From assembly GCF_019426345.1 (NCBI RefSeq), contig NZ_JAHLLW010000001.1, positions 310,001-374,000 of the forward strand: a stretch of DNA of 64,000 bases. Reading direction: 5' to 3'. Source of the stretch: Marinomonas lutimaris (lineage in GTDB: Bacteria; Pseudomonadota; Gammaproteobacteria; Pseudomonadales; Marinomonadaceae). The first letter of the stretch is position 1. Every line of letters begins with the position of its first letter. This document shows positions 8,860 to 17,803 of this stretch, one piece after another. The position numbers and the translations under genes are program-made. The notes under the pieces are model-generated. The model ran no database searches. It was not told the origin of the DNA and saw only the letters and a program-made list of their open reading frames with translations.

Positions 8860-9453
8860 TTAACTCGGCCTAACAAGCCCCTTCCTCGTTTTATCAATTT
8901 CCTCCCGCATAAAACAGTTTTCCGCATGGTCATTAATCAGCCCCATAGACTGCATAAAAGCATACATGGTGGTTGGGCCGACGAATTGCCAGCCGCGTTT
9001 TTTGAGCTCTTTTGAAAGGGCGATGGATTCAGCGCAAGTGGTTTGGGTTTCTGGTGGAGGAAGGGTGTTTTCGTCGGGTTCGTAGCGCCAGATAAACGCG
9101 GCTAACGAGCCTTCTTTGTCTACCATTTCTAAAGCGCGTTTGGCGTTGTTAATAACCGCGAGGATTTTGCGCTTGTTACGCACGATGCCCTCGTTGTTGA
9201 GTAATTCTGCTATTTCTTTTTCACCAAACAGCGCGACTTTATGAAAATCGAATTGCTGGAAGGCGAGGCGAAAGTTTTCTCTCTTAGTCAAAATAGTTCG
9301 CCAGCTCAAGCCTGATTGAAAGGTTTCTAAACAGAGTTTTTCAAACAGACGCTGGTCGTCATCAACCGGAAAACCCCATTCTGTATCGTGGTAATGGGGA
9401 AAATCTGGCGCGGAACTGGCCCACGCGCAGCGGGCTTTATCATCGGGTAGCAT
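8860..9453 (-). CDS. tag: DNA-3-methyladenine glycosylase I
   Basis: Base-excision repair enzyme that removes 3-methyladenine from DNA, 197 aa, normal length. The N-terminus has the family signature RCAWAS...YHDTEWGFP; residues LSWRTILTKRENFR follow the helix-hairpin region; the C-terminal GWQFVGPTTMYAFMQS segment is typical. A zinc-site Cys/His pattern (Cys near the N-terminus, His and Cys near the C-terminus, HAENCF) is present. The start overlaps the LysR gene by 14 bp, so translation is probably coupled. Its 3' end is duplicated as two decayed fragments further downstream (6798-6889 and 6005-6110). Confidence 0.93.
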   Translation of the reverse strand: MLPDDKARCAWASSAPDFPHYHDTEWGFPVDDDQRLFEKLCLETFQSGLSWRTILTKRENFRLAFQQFDFHKVALFGEKEIAELLNNEGIVRNKRKILAVINNAKRALEMVDKEGSLAAFIWRYEPDENTLPPPETQTTCAESIALSKELKKRGWQFVGPTTMYAFMQSMGLINDHAENCFMREEIDKTRKGLVRPS

Positions 9454-10375
9454 GCTTTGTGTCCGGTGGAAGTTGCGTTTGTAACTCTAATTTTCTTATC
9501 AATGCGTCGTAAAAATCTTTGGCGAGGCCAGACAGTGGACTCAAATTGGAGGTCAGTACTTCGAGCGGTTCAACAACGCTGGGGTGGAAGGGTTTCAAAA
9601 CGACGTTGGGTAATTGAAAGACTTTGTCAAAGTAACGGAAGTTCAGAATGTCGACCAAAGTCGCCCCCATTCCTAAGTTCACAAAGGAGAGACCATGAAT
9701 AGTCGTATGAACTTCTAAGGTTCGATTCAATGGTAGCCCGACTTCCGCATAAATGCGTTTGAGCGCTTTTGTGGTGGCGTTTTCGGAATCTAAAGTGATC
9801 CAACTAAGATCCAATAAGTCTTTAGGGTGAATAACGTCTAGCTGAGCAGCTGGAAGATCTTTCGGCACGGCACAATAACAAGGTAAGTCGAAGGCGACTG
9901 AGTCGTGTTTTGATGAACTTTGGGCTTTATCAACCAAGCCGATTTGATATTGTCCTGACGCGATACCTTGTCTAATGGCCGAGCAGCCAGAGAGATGTAA
10001 ACTCACATCCACACCAGGGTTATCTTTCATGTATTCAGCGATAAGTTCGGGTAAAAACTGATAAGAAGGTCCGAAAATCGTGCAGATTCGCAATCTGCCA
10101 GTTTTGCTGTTTTTGGCTCGTTTTATGCTGTCTTCTAGATGGTTTACGCCTTGTAAGATGCCATAGACTTCTTCGTGTAAGTAGAGCGCCTCATCTGTCG
10201 GAATAAGCTTGCCGTTGTTACGCACAAAGAGTTTATAGCCAATTTCTTCTTCAAAATTCGCTAGCATTTTACTGGCCGCTGGTTGGCTAACATAGCTTCG
10301 CTCCGCGGCTCTCGTGATGCTGCCAGTAACAAATACTTCGTGAAATATACGCAACTTATTGATGTTCATCGGCAT
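9440..10375 (-). CDS. LysR family transcriptional regulator
   Basis: 311 aa. The N-terminal winged helix-turn-helix is clear (INKLRIFHEVFVTGSITRAA then SQPAASKMLANFE), followed by a two-lobed effector-binding domain. It is divergent from the polar amino acid importer that starts at 10570, with 194 bp between them, the classical layout for a LysR activator of the neighbouring operon. It likely controls that operon in response to its substrate. It overlaps tag downstream by 14 bp. Confidence 0.88.
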   Translation of the reverse strand: MPMNINKLRIFHEVFVTGSITRAAERSYVSQPAASKMLANFEEEIGYKLFVRNNGKLIPTDEALYLHEEVYGILQGVNHLEDSIKRAKNSKTGRLRICTIFGPSYQFLPELIAEYMKDNPGVDVSLHLSGCSAIRQGIASGQYQIGLVDKAQSSSKHDSVAFDLPCYCAVPKDLPAAQLDVIHPKDLLDLSWITLDSENATTKALKRIYAEVGLPLNRTLEVHTTIHGLSFVNLGMGATLVDILNFRYFDKVFQLPNVVLKPFHPSVVEPLEVLTSNLSPLSGLAKDFYDALIRKLELQTQLPPDTKHATR

Positions 10376-10439
10376 AACCTAAAGTTATTAGACTATTAAA
10401 AATATTCAGTGTGATTATAGAAAATCTTCACATAAGATC

Positions 10440-10450
10440 CTAACTGTTAG
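10440..10450. promoter_or_regulatory. Candidate LysR-type site between lysR and the amino acid importer
   Basis: An 11 bp perfect inverted repeat (CTAAC-T-GTTAG) sits in the divergent 194 bp intergenic region, about 65 bp upstream of the lysR start and 120 bp upstream of the importer. Its position fits a LysR recognition site, but the motif is short and could be chance. Confidence 0.35.
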
Positions 10451-10569
10451 TTGTATGATCTGCATCAAAAGATTTAACAAAACGATGGGGTCGCGGACTC
10501 GATTCATAATAAAAATGAGTCTGAATAAAAAGAAATTACAAAATCAACAGCATATAAAAGGAACGAACA

Positions 10570-11601
10570 ATGAAGAAATTTTCTATAGCGTTAGCAGCAG
10601 CTACAACGCTTCTAGCGGCAAACAGTTATGCAGCGGATACCACTTCTACCCTAGATGCGGTAAAAGAACGTGGTTATGTAAACTGTGTAATTGGTAACTC
10701 ATTTCCAGGTTTTTACAGCTTAAACAAAGCTGGCGAGTGGCAAGGCATGGACATTGATATGTGTCGTGGTGTTGCTTCCGCGGTGTTTGGTGATGCTTCT
10801 AAAGTGAAATTCCTGCCGGTACAGTGGGCGCAAAGTTTCACTTCTATTAAGAGTGGTAAAGGTGACATTTTATCAAAAGGCATGACGTGGACGCTTTCCC
10901 GTGATGCGGCACAAGGTCTGGACTTCCTTGATACCTATTTTTACGACGGCCAAGGTTTCATGGTGCGTAAAGACTTAGGTGTGAAATCTGTTAAAGAACT
11001 TAAAGGCGCGACGGTTTGTGTATTGACCGGAACCTCTAGTGAATTGAATATCGCGGATTATAGCCGTGCGAATAATTTAGATATCAAAACCGTCGTATTT
11101 GATGATTCATCCGTGCGTAACACGGCTTTTTTCAACAATAACTGCGACGCATTAACCAATGACAAATCGGGTTTAGCAGCGCAACGTTCAGCTGCGCAAA
11201 ACCCAGATGACTACATTATTTTGCCAGAAACAATTTCCAAAGAAGCTTTGTCATTCGCTGTTAAACAAAACGACAGCGAATGGGCGAACGTTGTGAAATG
11301 GAGCTTTGCTGCCATGGTTGCAGCAGAAGAATTTGGTGTGAATTCACAAAACGTCGAGAAAATGCGTGCAGAAAGTCAAAGCCCAGTAGTTCGACGCTTA
11401 CTCGGTGTTGAAGGTGACTTGAATACAGGTCTAGGGCTTCCTCAAGATTGGGCATATCAAGTTATTAAAAACGTTGGTAATTACGGTGAAGTATACGAAC
11501 GTAACGTAGGAACTGATAGTGTTCTGGGTCTAGATCGTGAAGGTACATTGAATGCGTTGTGGACTAACGGCGGCATGATGTACGCGAAGTCTTTCCGCTA
11601 A
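10570..11601 (+). CDS. aapJ: Polar amino acid ABC transporter substrate-binding protein (AapJ/BztA type)
   Basis: Periplasmic family 3 binding protein, 343 aa, the long AapJ/BztA subtype. It has a Sec signal peptide (AATTLLAANSYAAD) then TLDAVKERGYVNCVIGN, the first strand after cleavage. DIDMCRGVASAVFGD and the C-terminal GGMMYAKSFR-type ending are typical of this subgroup (general L-amino acid or glutamate/aspartate/glutamine uptake). An AAAGGAACG ribosome binding site precedes the ATG. It is the first gene of an operon with two permeases and an ATPase. The name is by family similarity; substrate range is not proven. Confidence 0.88.
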   Translation: MKKFSIALAAATTLLAANSYAADTTSTLDAVKERGYVNCVIGNSFPGFYSLNKAGEWQGMDIDMCRGVASAVFGDASKVKFLPVQWAQSFTSIKSGKGDILSKGMTWTLSRDAAQGLDFLDTYFYDGQGFMVRKDLGVKSVKELKGATVCVLTGTSSELNIADYSRANNLDIKTVVFDDSSVRNTAFFNNNCDALTNDKSGLAAQRSAAQNPDDYIILPETISKEALSFAVKQNDSEWANVVKWSFAAMVAAEEFGVNSQNVEKMRAESQSPVVRRLLGVEGDLNTGLGLPQDWAYQVIKNVGNYGEVYERNVGTDSVLGLDREGTLNALWTNGGMMYAKSFR

Positions 11602-11697
11602 TTCTATTTACTAATAGTGAATGCAATAGGTAGGTTATGTTTCTAGGCCTATCTATTGCTGCAATTTTAGTTTTCCTCCTTCGTTCGGTATATAGAT

Positions 11698-12930
11698 ATG
11701 ATTCAGTCCTCTACGAGTAAACCACAAAAACGCCCGACTAAGGGTGCTGGTTTACCTTCGTCTACGACACAAAAATGGCTGTCTTTGCTTAATAATGATT
11801 CAAGCAGAGCGGTGATCTTGCAAGCCATTGTCTTGATGCTGGTTTTGTTCGGCTTGTGGTTTTTATTCGCCAATGCCAGTGAAAACTTAAACCGCCTAGG
11901 CATGACGTTTGGCTTTGATTTTCTGCAGGTGACGGCAGGATTTAATATTAGCTGGAGTCTGATTCCTTACGACCCAGGTATGACTTACTGGCGTGTATTT
12001 TTAGTCGGTATTGTGAACACGCTAATTTTGTCTTTCTGCGTGATTGTTGTCGGCACTCTCATTGGTACAGTGGTGGGGATTTTAAGATTATCCGATAACC
12101 CTTTGGTTTCTCAATTAGCACGTTGGTACGTTGAAGTCGTGCGTAATGTGCCTCTGTTAATACAGATCATCTTTTGGTTTACCGTGGTGTTTTCAACCTT
12201 GCCTGCGCCTCGTCAAAGTTATCACCTTGGCGAATGGCTTTTCCTAAATAATCGTGGCCTTTATGTGATGACAATGGAAAGCACCTTGTCATGGGGGTGG
12301 ATTGTTGTTCTTGGGCTTGCCTTGATCGCTGCACTTTACGGCTTATTTCGTTGGTCTAAACCTTATTACACCTTGTCAGGCTCTCGCTCTACCGGATTCT
12401 ATATCGGCTTAGTTGTGTGGGCGTTGGCTGCTTGTTGGGCTATTTGGAGCTTATCTAATTCGACGAGCTTGTCTGTTCCAACACTACAAGGCTTTAACTT
12501 CAGCGGCGGTGCGTTTCTTCCTGCGTCGTTTGGTGCAGCGTTTGTTGCCATGACGGTGTATCGATCTGCGGCGATTGCTGAAACGGTTCGAGCTGGTATG
12601 CAGTCTATCGACCGAGGACAACATGAAGCGGCGTTTACCATTGGTTTCTCACGCGTTCAGTCGTTGCGCTTGATTCTGATTCCTCAAGCGATTCGATCCA
12701 TTATTCCGCCAATGACCAACTCTTGGTTGGCAGCGACAAAAGACTCGTCACTGGCGGTAGCGATTGGTTTCCCGGAATTGGTGTCTGTGTTCATGCAAAC
12801 TTCCATGAACCAAACCGGACGCGCTATCGAGATCATCTTTATGGTTATGGGTTTCTATATCTTCATCAGTTTGCTGATCTCTTACTTGCTCAACAAGTAC
12901 AACGACAGCGTGCAGTATAAGGTGCGATAA
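11698..12930 (+). CDS. aapQ: Amino acid ABC transporter permease (AapQ/BztB type)
   Basis: 410 aa inner-membrane permease of the polar amino acid importer. It has the long AapQ layout: an N-terminal helix (residues 40-62), an early helix with YVEVVRNVPLLIQIIFW, a large insert, and a C-terminal core with ETVRAGMQSIDRGQHEAA (EAA loop) and ATKDSSLAVAIGFPE. It lies 96 bp after the binding protein and directly abuts the next permease (stop then ATG). The ribosome binding site is poor. Confidence 0.9.
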   Translation: MIQSSTSKPQKRPTKGAGLPSSTTQKWLSLLNNDSSRAVILQAIVLMLVLFGLWFLFANASENLNRLGMTFGFDFLQVTAGFNISWSLIPYDPGMTYWRVFLVGIVNTLILSFCVIVVGTLIGTVVGILRLSDNPLVSQLARWYVEVVRNVPLLIQIIFWFTVVFSTLPAPRQSYHLGEWLFLNNRGLYVMTMESTLSWGWIVVLGLALIAALYGLFRWSKPYYTLSGSRSTGFYIGLVVWALAACWAIWSLSNSTSLSVPTLQGFNFSGGAFLPASFGAAFVAMTVYRSAAIAETVRAGMQSIDRGQHEAAFTIGFSRVQSLRLILIPQAIRSIIPPMTNSWLAATKDSSLAVAIGFPELVSVFMQTSMNQTGRAIEIIFMVMGFYIFISLLISYLLNKYNDSVQYKVR

Positions 12931-14289
12931 ATGGACGATTTGAATGTGAAAAACCAACCTGCTTTAAAGCAATTTGTCCCGACTCCACCTCGTCCGCCAC
13001 GTAAAAGCGAAAAAGGTATTTTCGGCACAATTCGCCATCGTTGTTTCAACAGCATTGGTAATAGCTTACTGACTTTGTGTGTGGCGACAGTGCTGTTTTA
13101 TTTAGTGAAACATGTGTTGGATTGGGCGGTATTTAACGCGGTTTTCATCGCGGATAATCGTCGTCAATGTATGGATATCAGCCCAGACGGCGCCTGTTGG
13201 GCCGGTGTTATTAGCTGGTTTAATGGCTTAATTTACGGTCGTTTTCCGGTGGACGAGCAATGGCGCGTCAATATCGGCGTATTGCTCGGGTTGGTGTGGC
13301 TATTACCGCTGATGTCGAAGCGCATTGCTTTGCGTAACTTCATCTTGTTGTCTTGGATTGGCCTGTATCCTTTTGTGGGTGCTTATCTTTTCTTAGGCGG
13401 CCGTTTCGGCGAGGAATTGGGCTTGGTACATGGCGCGATGACCTGTCTTGCCTTGGCTTTCCTAACCATTATCTACGCTAACTGGATCTTATCTTCGCTT
13501 GGTAAAAAAGGCCTAAACGAACTGTTTGTGCCGCTGGTATCACGCTTGGTTGAGCGCCGTATTCATCTGTTGAGCTTTGTTGCTGTTTGGCTGCTTGTCG
13601 CATTGGTGATCGCGTCTGGCCTTAGCCAAGTATCACTTGAGCCTGTGCCAATTGAGCGTTGGGGCGGTTTGTTCCTAACCTTCATTATTGCTGGTTTTGC
13701 CATCACCATGGCGATTCCTGTTGGTGTGATTTTAGCGCTAGGTCGACGTTCTAAATTGCCAGTGATTCATTGGCTTTCGATGACAGTGATCGAGTTAGTT
13801 CGTTCTGTACCTTTGATTACCGTCTTATTTATGGCCGTGACCTTGCTGCCTATCTTTTTGCCAGCGGATATGGAGTTTAACAAGCTCACGCAAGTACTGG
13901 TCGCAGTGTGTTTGTTTGCTGGTGCTTACATGGCAGAAAACATTCGTGGTGGTTTGCAGGCGATACCAAAAGGTCAGTACGAAGCCGCGGCTACGCTTGG
14001 CTTAGGCTATCTGCATACCATGGTGCTGATCATTCTGCCACAGGCCCTAAGAATGATGATTCCGAACATCATGACGTCGTTTATCAGCTTGCTAAAAGAC
14101 ACCACACTGGTTTCCATCATTGGTTTGTTCGACATTATGTTGATGGCGCGCAACATTGCTAATGACAAAGACTGGGTGGGAATGCACACCGAGCCTTTGG
14201 TGATGATTTCCGTGCTCTTCTTTATCTTGTGCTACAGCATGTCCCAATACAGTTTGAATCTTGAAAAACGTTTAAAGGTGGATCGCTAA
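12931..14289 (+). CDS. aapM: Amino acid ABC transporter permease (AapM/BztC type)
   Basis: 452 aa partner permease. Typical AapM features: an N-terminal region with proline-rich cytoplasmic tail ([12 protein letters not shown]), several helices, and a C-terminal conserved half with [36 protein letters not shown] (EAA loop) and [15 protein letters not shown]. It begins immediately after the upstream stop and overlaps the ATPase start by 1 bp (TAATG), so all four genes form one tightly coupled operon. Confidence 0.9.
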   Translation: MDDLNVKNQPALKQFVPTPPRPPRKSEKGIFGTIRHRCFNSIGNSLLTLCVATVLFYLVKHVLDWAVFNAVFIADNRRQCMDISPDGACWAGVISWFNGLIYGRFPVDEQWRVNIGVLLGLVWLLPLMSKRIALRNFILLSWIGLYPFVGAYLFLGGRFGEELGLVHGAMTCLALAFLTIIYANWILSSLGKKGLNELFVPLVSRLVERRIHLLSFVAVWLLVALVIASGLSQVSLEPVPIERWGGLFLTFIIAGFAITMAIPVGVILALGRRSKLPVIHWLSMTVIELVRSVPLITVLFMAVTLLPIFLPADMEFNKLTQVLVAVCLFAGAYMAENIRGGLQAIPKGQYEAAATLGLGYLHTMVLIILPQALRMMIPNIMTSFISLLKDTTLVSIIGLFDIMLMARNIANDKDWVGMHTEPLVMISVLFFILCYSMSQYSLNLEKRLKVDR

Positions 14290-15059
14290 TGACGACGTCA
14301 TCAGGAAATTTAGCCCAAAAAGCCGTCACTGAAACGGCGATTAAAATCGACAAGCTGAACAAATGGTACGGAGATCATCACGTTCTTAAAGACGTTTCTC
14401 TAGACATTAGTGAAGGCGAAATTATGGTGGTGTGTGGGCCGTCTGGTTCAGGTAAATCGACGCTGATTCGTTCGTTGAACCATCTGGAAGAATACCAAGA
14501 AGGTGTGGTTTCCGTGTTTGGGCAGCCGCTTTCTCGGGATCGTCAAAGCCATAAGATCATTCACCAAACCATGGGCATGGTGTTTCAGAACTTTAACTTA
14601 TTCCCTCACCTTACTGTTTTGCAGAATTGTACCTTGGGTTTGACTTGGCTGCGCAAGATGTCAGAACGTGACGCTGACAAAATGGCCATGCGGTTGTTGG
14701 ATCGCGTCGGGATTGCCCATCTTGCGACACGTTATCCAGGGCAATTATCTGGTGGTCAGCAACAGCGCGTGGCGATTTCCCGATCCCTCGCTATGGAACC
14801 CAAAATCATGCTGTTCGATGAGCCTACCTCCGCACTTGATCCCGAGATGGTCAAGGAAGTATTGGACGTGATGATCGACCTTGCCAAAACCGGCATGACC
14901 ATGGTGTGTGTTACTCATGAAATGCAGTTTGCTCGACAAGTTGCTGATCGCGTGGTGTTCATGGCCGACGGAGAAATCATCGAAGTTGGGCCACCAGAAC
15001 AGGTGTTGGTGAATCCCCAGTGGGATAGGACTAGAGAGTTTTTACAACACGTTCTCTAG
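14289..15059 (+). CDS. aapP: Amino acid ABC transporter ATP-binding protein (AapP/BztD type)
   Basis: 256 aa ATPase that powers the importer. Visible motifs: Walker [10 protein letters not shown] (about residue 54), Q-loop [20 protein letters not shown] signature [11 protein letters not shown], Walker [15 protein letters not shown], and the switch histidine in VCVTHEM. Extra N-terminal residues 1-18 precede the usual family start. It is the last transporter gene; an FAD oxidase follows after 50 bp. Confidence 0.93.
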   Translation: MTTSSGNLAQKAVTETAIKIDKLNKWYGDHHVLKDVSLDISEGEIMVVCGPSGSGKSTLIRSLNHLEEYQEGVVSVFGQPLSRDRQSHKIIHQTMGMVFQNFNLFPHLTVLQNCTLGLTWLRKMSERDADKMAMRLLDRVGIAHLATRYPGQLSGGQQQRVAISRSLAMEPKIMLFDEPTSALDPEMVKEVLDVMIDLAKTGMTMVCVTHEMQFARQVADRVVFMADGEIIEVGPPEQVLVNPQWDRTREFLQHVL

Positions 15060-15109
15060 GACTTTATTAGCAGTACTAACTTACCCTTATTTTATGGAAT
15101 GAAATCGAT

Positions 15110-16420
15110 ATGTTGGCAAAAAATATATCGACGTATACCAACATGCCTTTTTGGCTGGCAGATACGTCTTTGGCGAGCAAAATACACACAAATGCGCGCT
15201 TCGAAATCCCTCAAAAAGTCGACGCTGTGATTGTTGGTGGCGGCTTTACTGGCATCTCTGCAGCCATTACCTTGGCGCGAGCGGGACTAAAAGTGGTTCT
15301 ACTGGAAGCTGGGCATTTAGGCGAAGGCGCGAGCTGTCGAAATGGTGGTTTGCTTGGGCCAAGCTTCAGCAAATTAGGCGTCGATGGACTCGAACGCCAG
15401 TATGGTCGTGACAATGTTCATGAGACGATTCGTGAAAGCTTAGTAGCCTTTAATTGGCTGGTGGATTTTATCAAGGAAGAGGAAATTGATTGTGATTTGT
15501 CCTTGTGTGGCCGCTTCCGTGGTGCCAGTCACCCTAGTCATTACGCGGGCTTGATCGAGCAAGCGGAAGAGCTCGCGAAAGTCGTGGATTTCCCCGCTAT
15601 TGCCGTGAGCCGTCAGGATCAATTCGAAGAAGTAGGTTCTAACGCGTATCACGGTGGTGTGATTTATCCGACCGATGGTACGTTACAGCCCGCCAAGCTA
15701 CATCGTGGACTTTGCCAAATTGCTCAGCAATCAGGTGTGTTAATGCTAGAACACACCAAGGTGCGAGATGTCAGTAAACAGGGCGCTAGCTACAAGGTTC
15801 AGTACGATGGCGGTGTTATCGATGCCGATCAAGTGATTATCGCGACCAATGGCTACACAGGCGGCGAATTTGATAAATTCAAACGTCGCATCATTCCTAT
15901 TCGTTCTGCGATGATTGCCACTGAAGAATTACCTGAATCTGTGATTCGTTCCGTGAGTCCGAAGTTACGCGCCCATGGCGGCACCGAGCGTTTGGTTGCT
16001 TATTATCGACCTTCGCCAGATGGCAAACGCATCTTGTTTGGCGGACGAGCATTTGGCCGCGGCGACCAGCCACAGCTGTATTCGAAATACCTACAAGACT
16101 TCATGATTCGCGTGTTTCCTCAGTTGGAAGAAGCGAAAATTGATTATGCTTGGTCTGGTTATGTCGCCTACACCTTTGACCATGTGCCACACATTGGCAA
16201 GATGGACGACATGCACTACGCCATGGGTTACTGTGGTTCTGGTGTTGGTCGTGCCAATTATTTTGGTCGTAAAATCGCTCAACAAGTGCTTAACCAAGTG
16301 GAAGGCAAAACCTCATTTGATGGCTTTCCCTTCAAAACGCGTCCTTTGTACACTGGAACACCTTGGTTCTTGCCGATGATTATGAAATGGCACGACTTTG
16401 CGGATCGTCGAGGCTGGTAA
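15110..16420 (+). CDS. FAD-dependent amine/amino-acid oxidase (DAO family, PuuB-like)
   Basis: 436 aa flavoenzyme. The N-terminal dinucleotide-binding motif is VDAVIVGGGFTGISAAI (about residues 39-55), followed by GEGASCRNGGLLGPS, the segment that in gamma-glutamylputrescine oxidases contacts the flavin. A second FAD-contact region lies near the C-terminus (YAMGYCGSGVGRANYFG). It likely oxidises the amine or amino acid imported by the preceding aap-type transporter, 50 bp upstream in the same direction. Substrate (gamma-glutamyl-amine, opine, proline or D-amino acid) cannot be fixed from sequence. Confidence 0.85.
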   Translation: MLAKNISTYTNMPFWLADTSLASKIHTNARFEIPQKVDAVIVGGGFTGISAAITLARAGLKVVLLEAGHLGEGASCRNGGLLGPSFSKLGVDGLERQYGRDNVHETIRESLVAFNWLVDFIKEEEIDCDLSLCGRFRGASHPSHYAGLIEQAEELAKVVDFPAIAVSRQDQFEEVGSNAYHGGVIYPTDGTLQPAKLHRGLCQIAQQSGVLMLEHTKVRDVSKQGASYKVQYDGGVIDADQVIIATNGYTGGEFDKFKRRIIPIRSAMIATEELPESVIRSVSPKLRAHGGTERLVAYYRPSPDGKRILFGGRAFGRGDQPQLYSKYLQDFMIRVFPQLEEAKIDYAWSGYVAYTFDHVPHIGKMDDMHYAMGYCGSGVGRANYFGRKIAQQVLNQVEGKTSFDGFPFKTRPLYTGTPWFLPMIMKWHDFADRRGW

Positions 16421-16441
16421 CACCAGATGTAAAAACTTATC

Positions 16442-16468
16442 AAAACCTCAGCGACTCGCTGAGGTTTT
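16442..16468. terminator. Bidirectional intrinsic terminator
   Basis: A perfect 13 bp inverted repeat with one central base (AAAACCTCAGCGA, C, TCGCTGAGGTTTT). The A/T ends give a short U-tract in both directions. It lies between convergent genes and its right end overlaps the stop codon of the acetyltransferase-GFA gene. Confidence 0.85.
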
Positions 16469-17528
16469 ATGGCTTACGATCAGCCGGATGATTAACGCCA
16501 TCGTTTGTCACCACATCGCCAAGATCATAAGGATTAACACCTTCAAGACAACCTATGTTGTAGCCATATTGGGTTGGGTTTGATCGACGTTGATGATGAG
16601 TATAAATGCCACAGTTTGAACAGAAAAAATGCTTGGCTGTGTTGGTGTTGAATTGATAAAGCTTTAACACATCATGGCCTTTAACGATTCGAAGGTTATC
16701 TAGCGTGACAGAACCTACGATGGCACCTTTACGACGACAAATAGAGCAATCGCAGCGCCTTGGATTTTCGATGCCGTTAGGCAGGGTTAATTCCAATTCA
16801 ACAGCGCCACAATGACAGCTGGCTTTGTGTTTGAGTTTTATTTTTGTTGGGCCGACTTGCTTGATCATCGCGTTTACCTCATTTTTGAATTCGTCGGCTT
16901 TGGCGTCTCGTAACCGAGCCAAATCGGCACCGACAATGGCGTCTAAATGTTGGGTTATTTTCTCGGCGCTCCAATCCCACCACGCAATGTCTTGTAATGC
17001 TTGAATGGTTTGCTCGTCAAAACGGTATTTGATGACCTTGGCAGGATTACCACCGACCACGCTGTAAGCTGGCAGGTCTGATGTCACCACGGATTTGCTG
17101 GCGATGATGGCGCCATTGCCGATTTGCACACCGGGCATGATGGTGGCGTCGTAGCCAATCCACACATCGTTACCTATATTCGTATCACCCTTGTAGGGTA
17201 AATCTCCTGCCTTTGGCGCCGCTTTTTCCCAACCATTGCCGAAGATGTAAAACGGGTAAGTGGAGAATCCTGTGTTGGCGTGGTTGGCGCCATTCATAAT
17301 GAATGTCACGTCTTTTGCGATGGCGCAAAACTTGCCGATAATGAGTTTATCGCCAATAAAATCAAAGTGATAAAGCACATTGTCTTCAAAACGTTCTGGC
17401 CCATCTGGATCATCGTAATAGGTGTAATCACCAACGATGATATTGTCTCGGGTAATGAAATTTTTCAGGTAGCCGACTTGTGGGAAGCCCTTCATCGGCT
17501 CTTTATTATCTGGATTGGGTCCTTTCAT
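16467..17528 (-). CDS. CatB/Vat-type acetyltransferase fused to a GFA (CENP-V-like) zinc domain
   Basis: 353 aa from the ATG at 17528, chosen because it has a perfect AAAAGGAGG ribosome binding site (a TTG at 17549 also opens the frame). Residues 1-205 are a left-handed beta-helix xenobiotic acetyltransferase (hexapeptide repeats such as [20 protein letters not shown], then [14 protein letters not shown]). Residues about 235-345 are a glutathione-dependent formaldehyde-activating enzyme-like domain with its zinc ligands: [17 protein letters not shown] and [12 protein letters not shown]. The first domain usually acetylates antibiotics or sugars with acetyl-CoA. The second binds thiol adducts in some members. 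The two-domain combination is unusual; the reading frame is continuous with no sign of an assembly join. Function of the fusion is unknown. Confidence 0.85.
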   Translation of the reverse strand: MKGPNPDNKEPMKGFPQVGYLKNFITRDNIIVGDYTYYDDPDGPERFEDNVLYHFDFIGDKLIIGKFCAIAKDVTFIMNGANHANTGFSTYPFYIFGNGWEKAAPKAGDLPYKGDTNIGNDVWIGYDATIMPGVQIGNGAIIASKSVVTSDLPAYSVVGGNPAKVIKYRFDEQTIQALQDIAWWDWSAEKITQHLDAIVGADLARLRDAKADEFKNEVNAMIKQVGPTKIKLKHKASCHCGAVELELTLPNGIENPRRCDCSICRRKGAIVGSVTLDNLRIVKGHDVLKLYQFNTNTAKHFFCSNCGIYTHHQRRSNPTQYGYNIGCLEGVNPYDLGDVVTNDGVNHPADRKP

Positions 17529-17541
17529 ATTGCCTCCTTTT

Positions 17542-17619
17542 CTAATCAATCACATGCAAGGCGCGATATTCGTCGTAAGCGAATTGGTCTGTCATGCCGC
17601 TTATGTAGTCTTGAATTTC
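17542..17619 (-). pseudogene. Remnant of a dGTPase-like gene (last 25 codons)
   Basis: On the minus strand 25 clean codons encode EIQDYISGMTDQFAYDEYRA followed by LHVID and a TAG stop, immediately before the ribosome binding site of the acetyltransferase-GFA gene. GMTD-F/Y-A-DEY is what I recall of C-termini in the dGTP triphosphohydrolase (HD domain) family. The frame is closed upstream by an in-frame TAA at 17620-17622. It therefore looks like a truncated leftover of a gene that once preceded the acetyltransferase gene. Family assignment of so short a piece is tentative. Confidence 0.55.
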
Positions 17620-17729
17620 TTATCATTCGATAGTAACGATATTTTGGACGACAAGTCATGTTTTAAGTGATGGTATTTTAAACAATGAAGCGGATGGTTC
17701 GCTTGTTTCTCATGCAGTTAGGTGTTGAG

Positions 17730-17774
17730 TTGTCACAGAACTGTCATCTTGATGCTTTCTACTGTCTGTATAGT
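17730..17774 (+). promoter_or_regulatory. PHO box and promoter of the GAK-like operon
   Basis: TTGTCAC-AGAA-CTGTCAT at 17730-17747 matches the PhoB consensus (two CTGTCAT repeats with a 4 bp AT-rich spacer) at 15 of 18 positions with exact 7-4-7 spacing. Candidate -10 elements are TACTGT (17760-17765) and TATAGT (17769-17774), 30-40 bp before the first gene. This implies induction under phosphate starvation; binding itself is inferred. Confidence 0.75.
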
Positions 17775-17803
17775 CAAAGGTAAAAGTAGTAGGGAAAAAT
17801 GTT

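Noticed and set aside
17529..17549. TTG start of the acetyltransferase-GFA gene
   Set aside because: It lies inside the dGTPase-like remnant; ATG 17528 has a perfect ribosome binding site.
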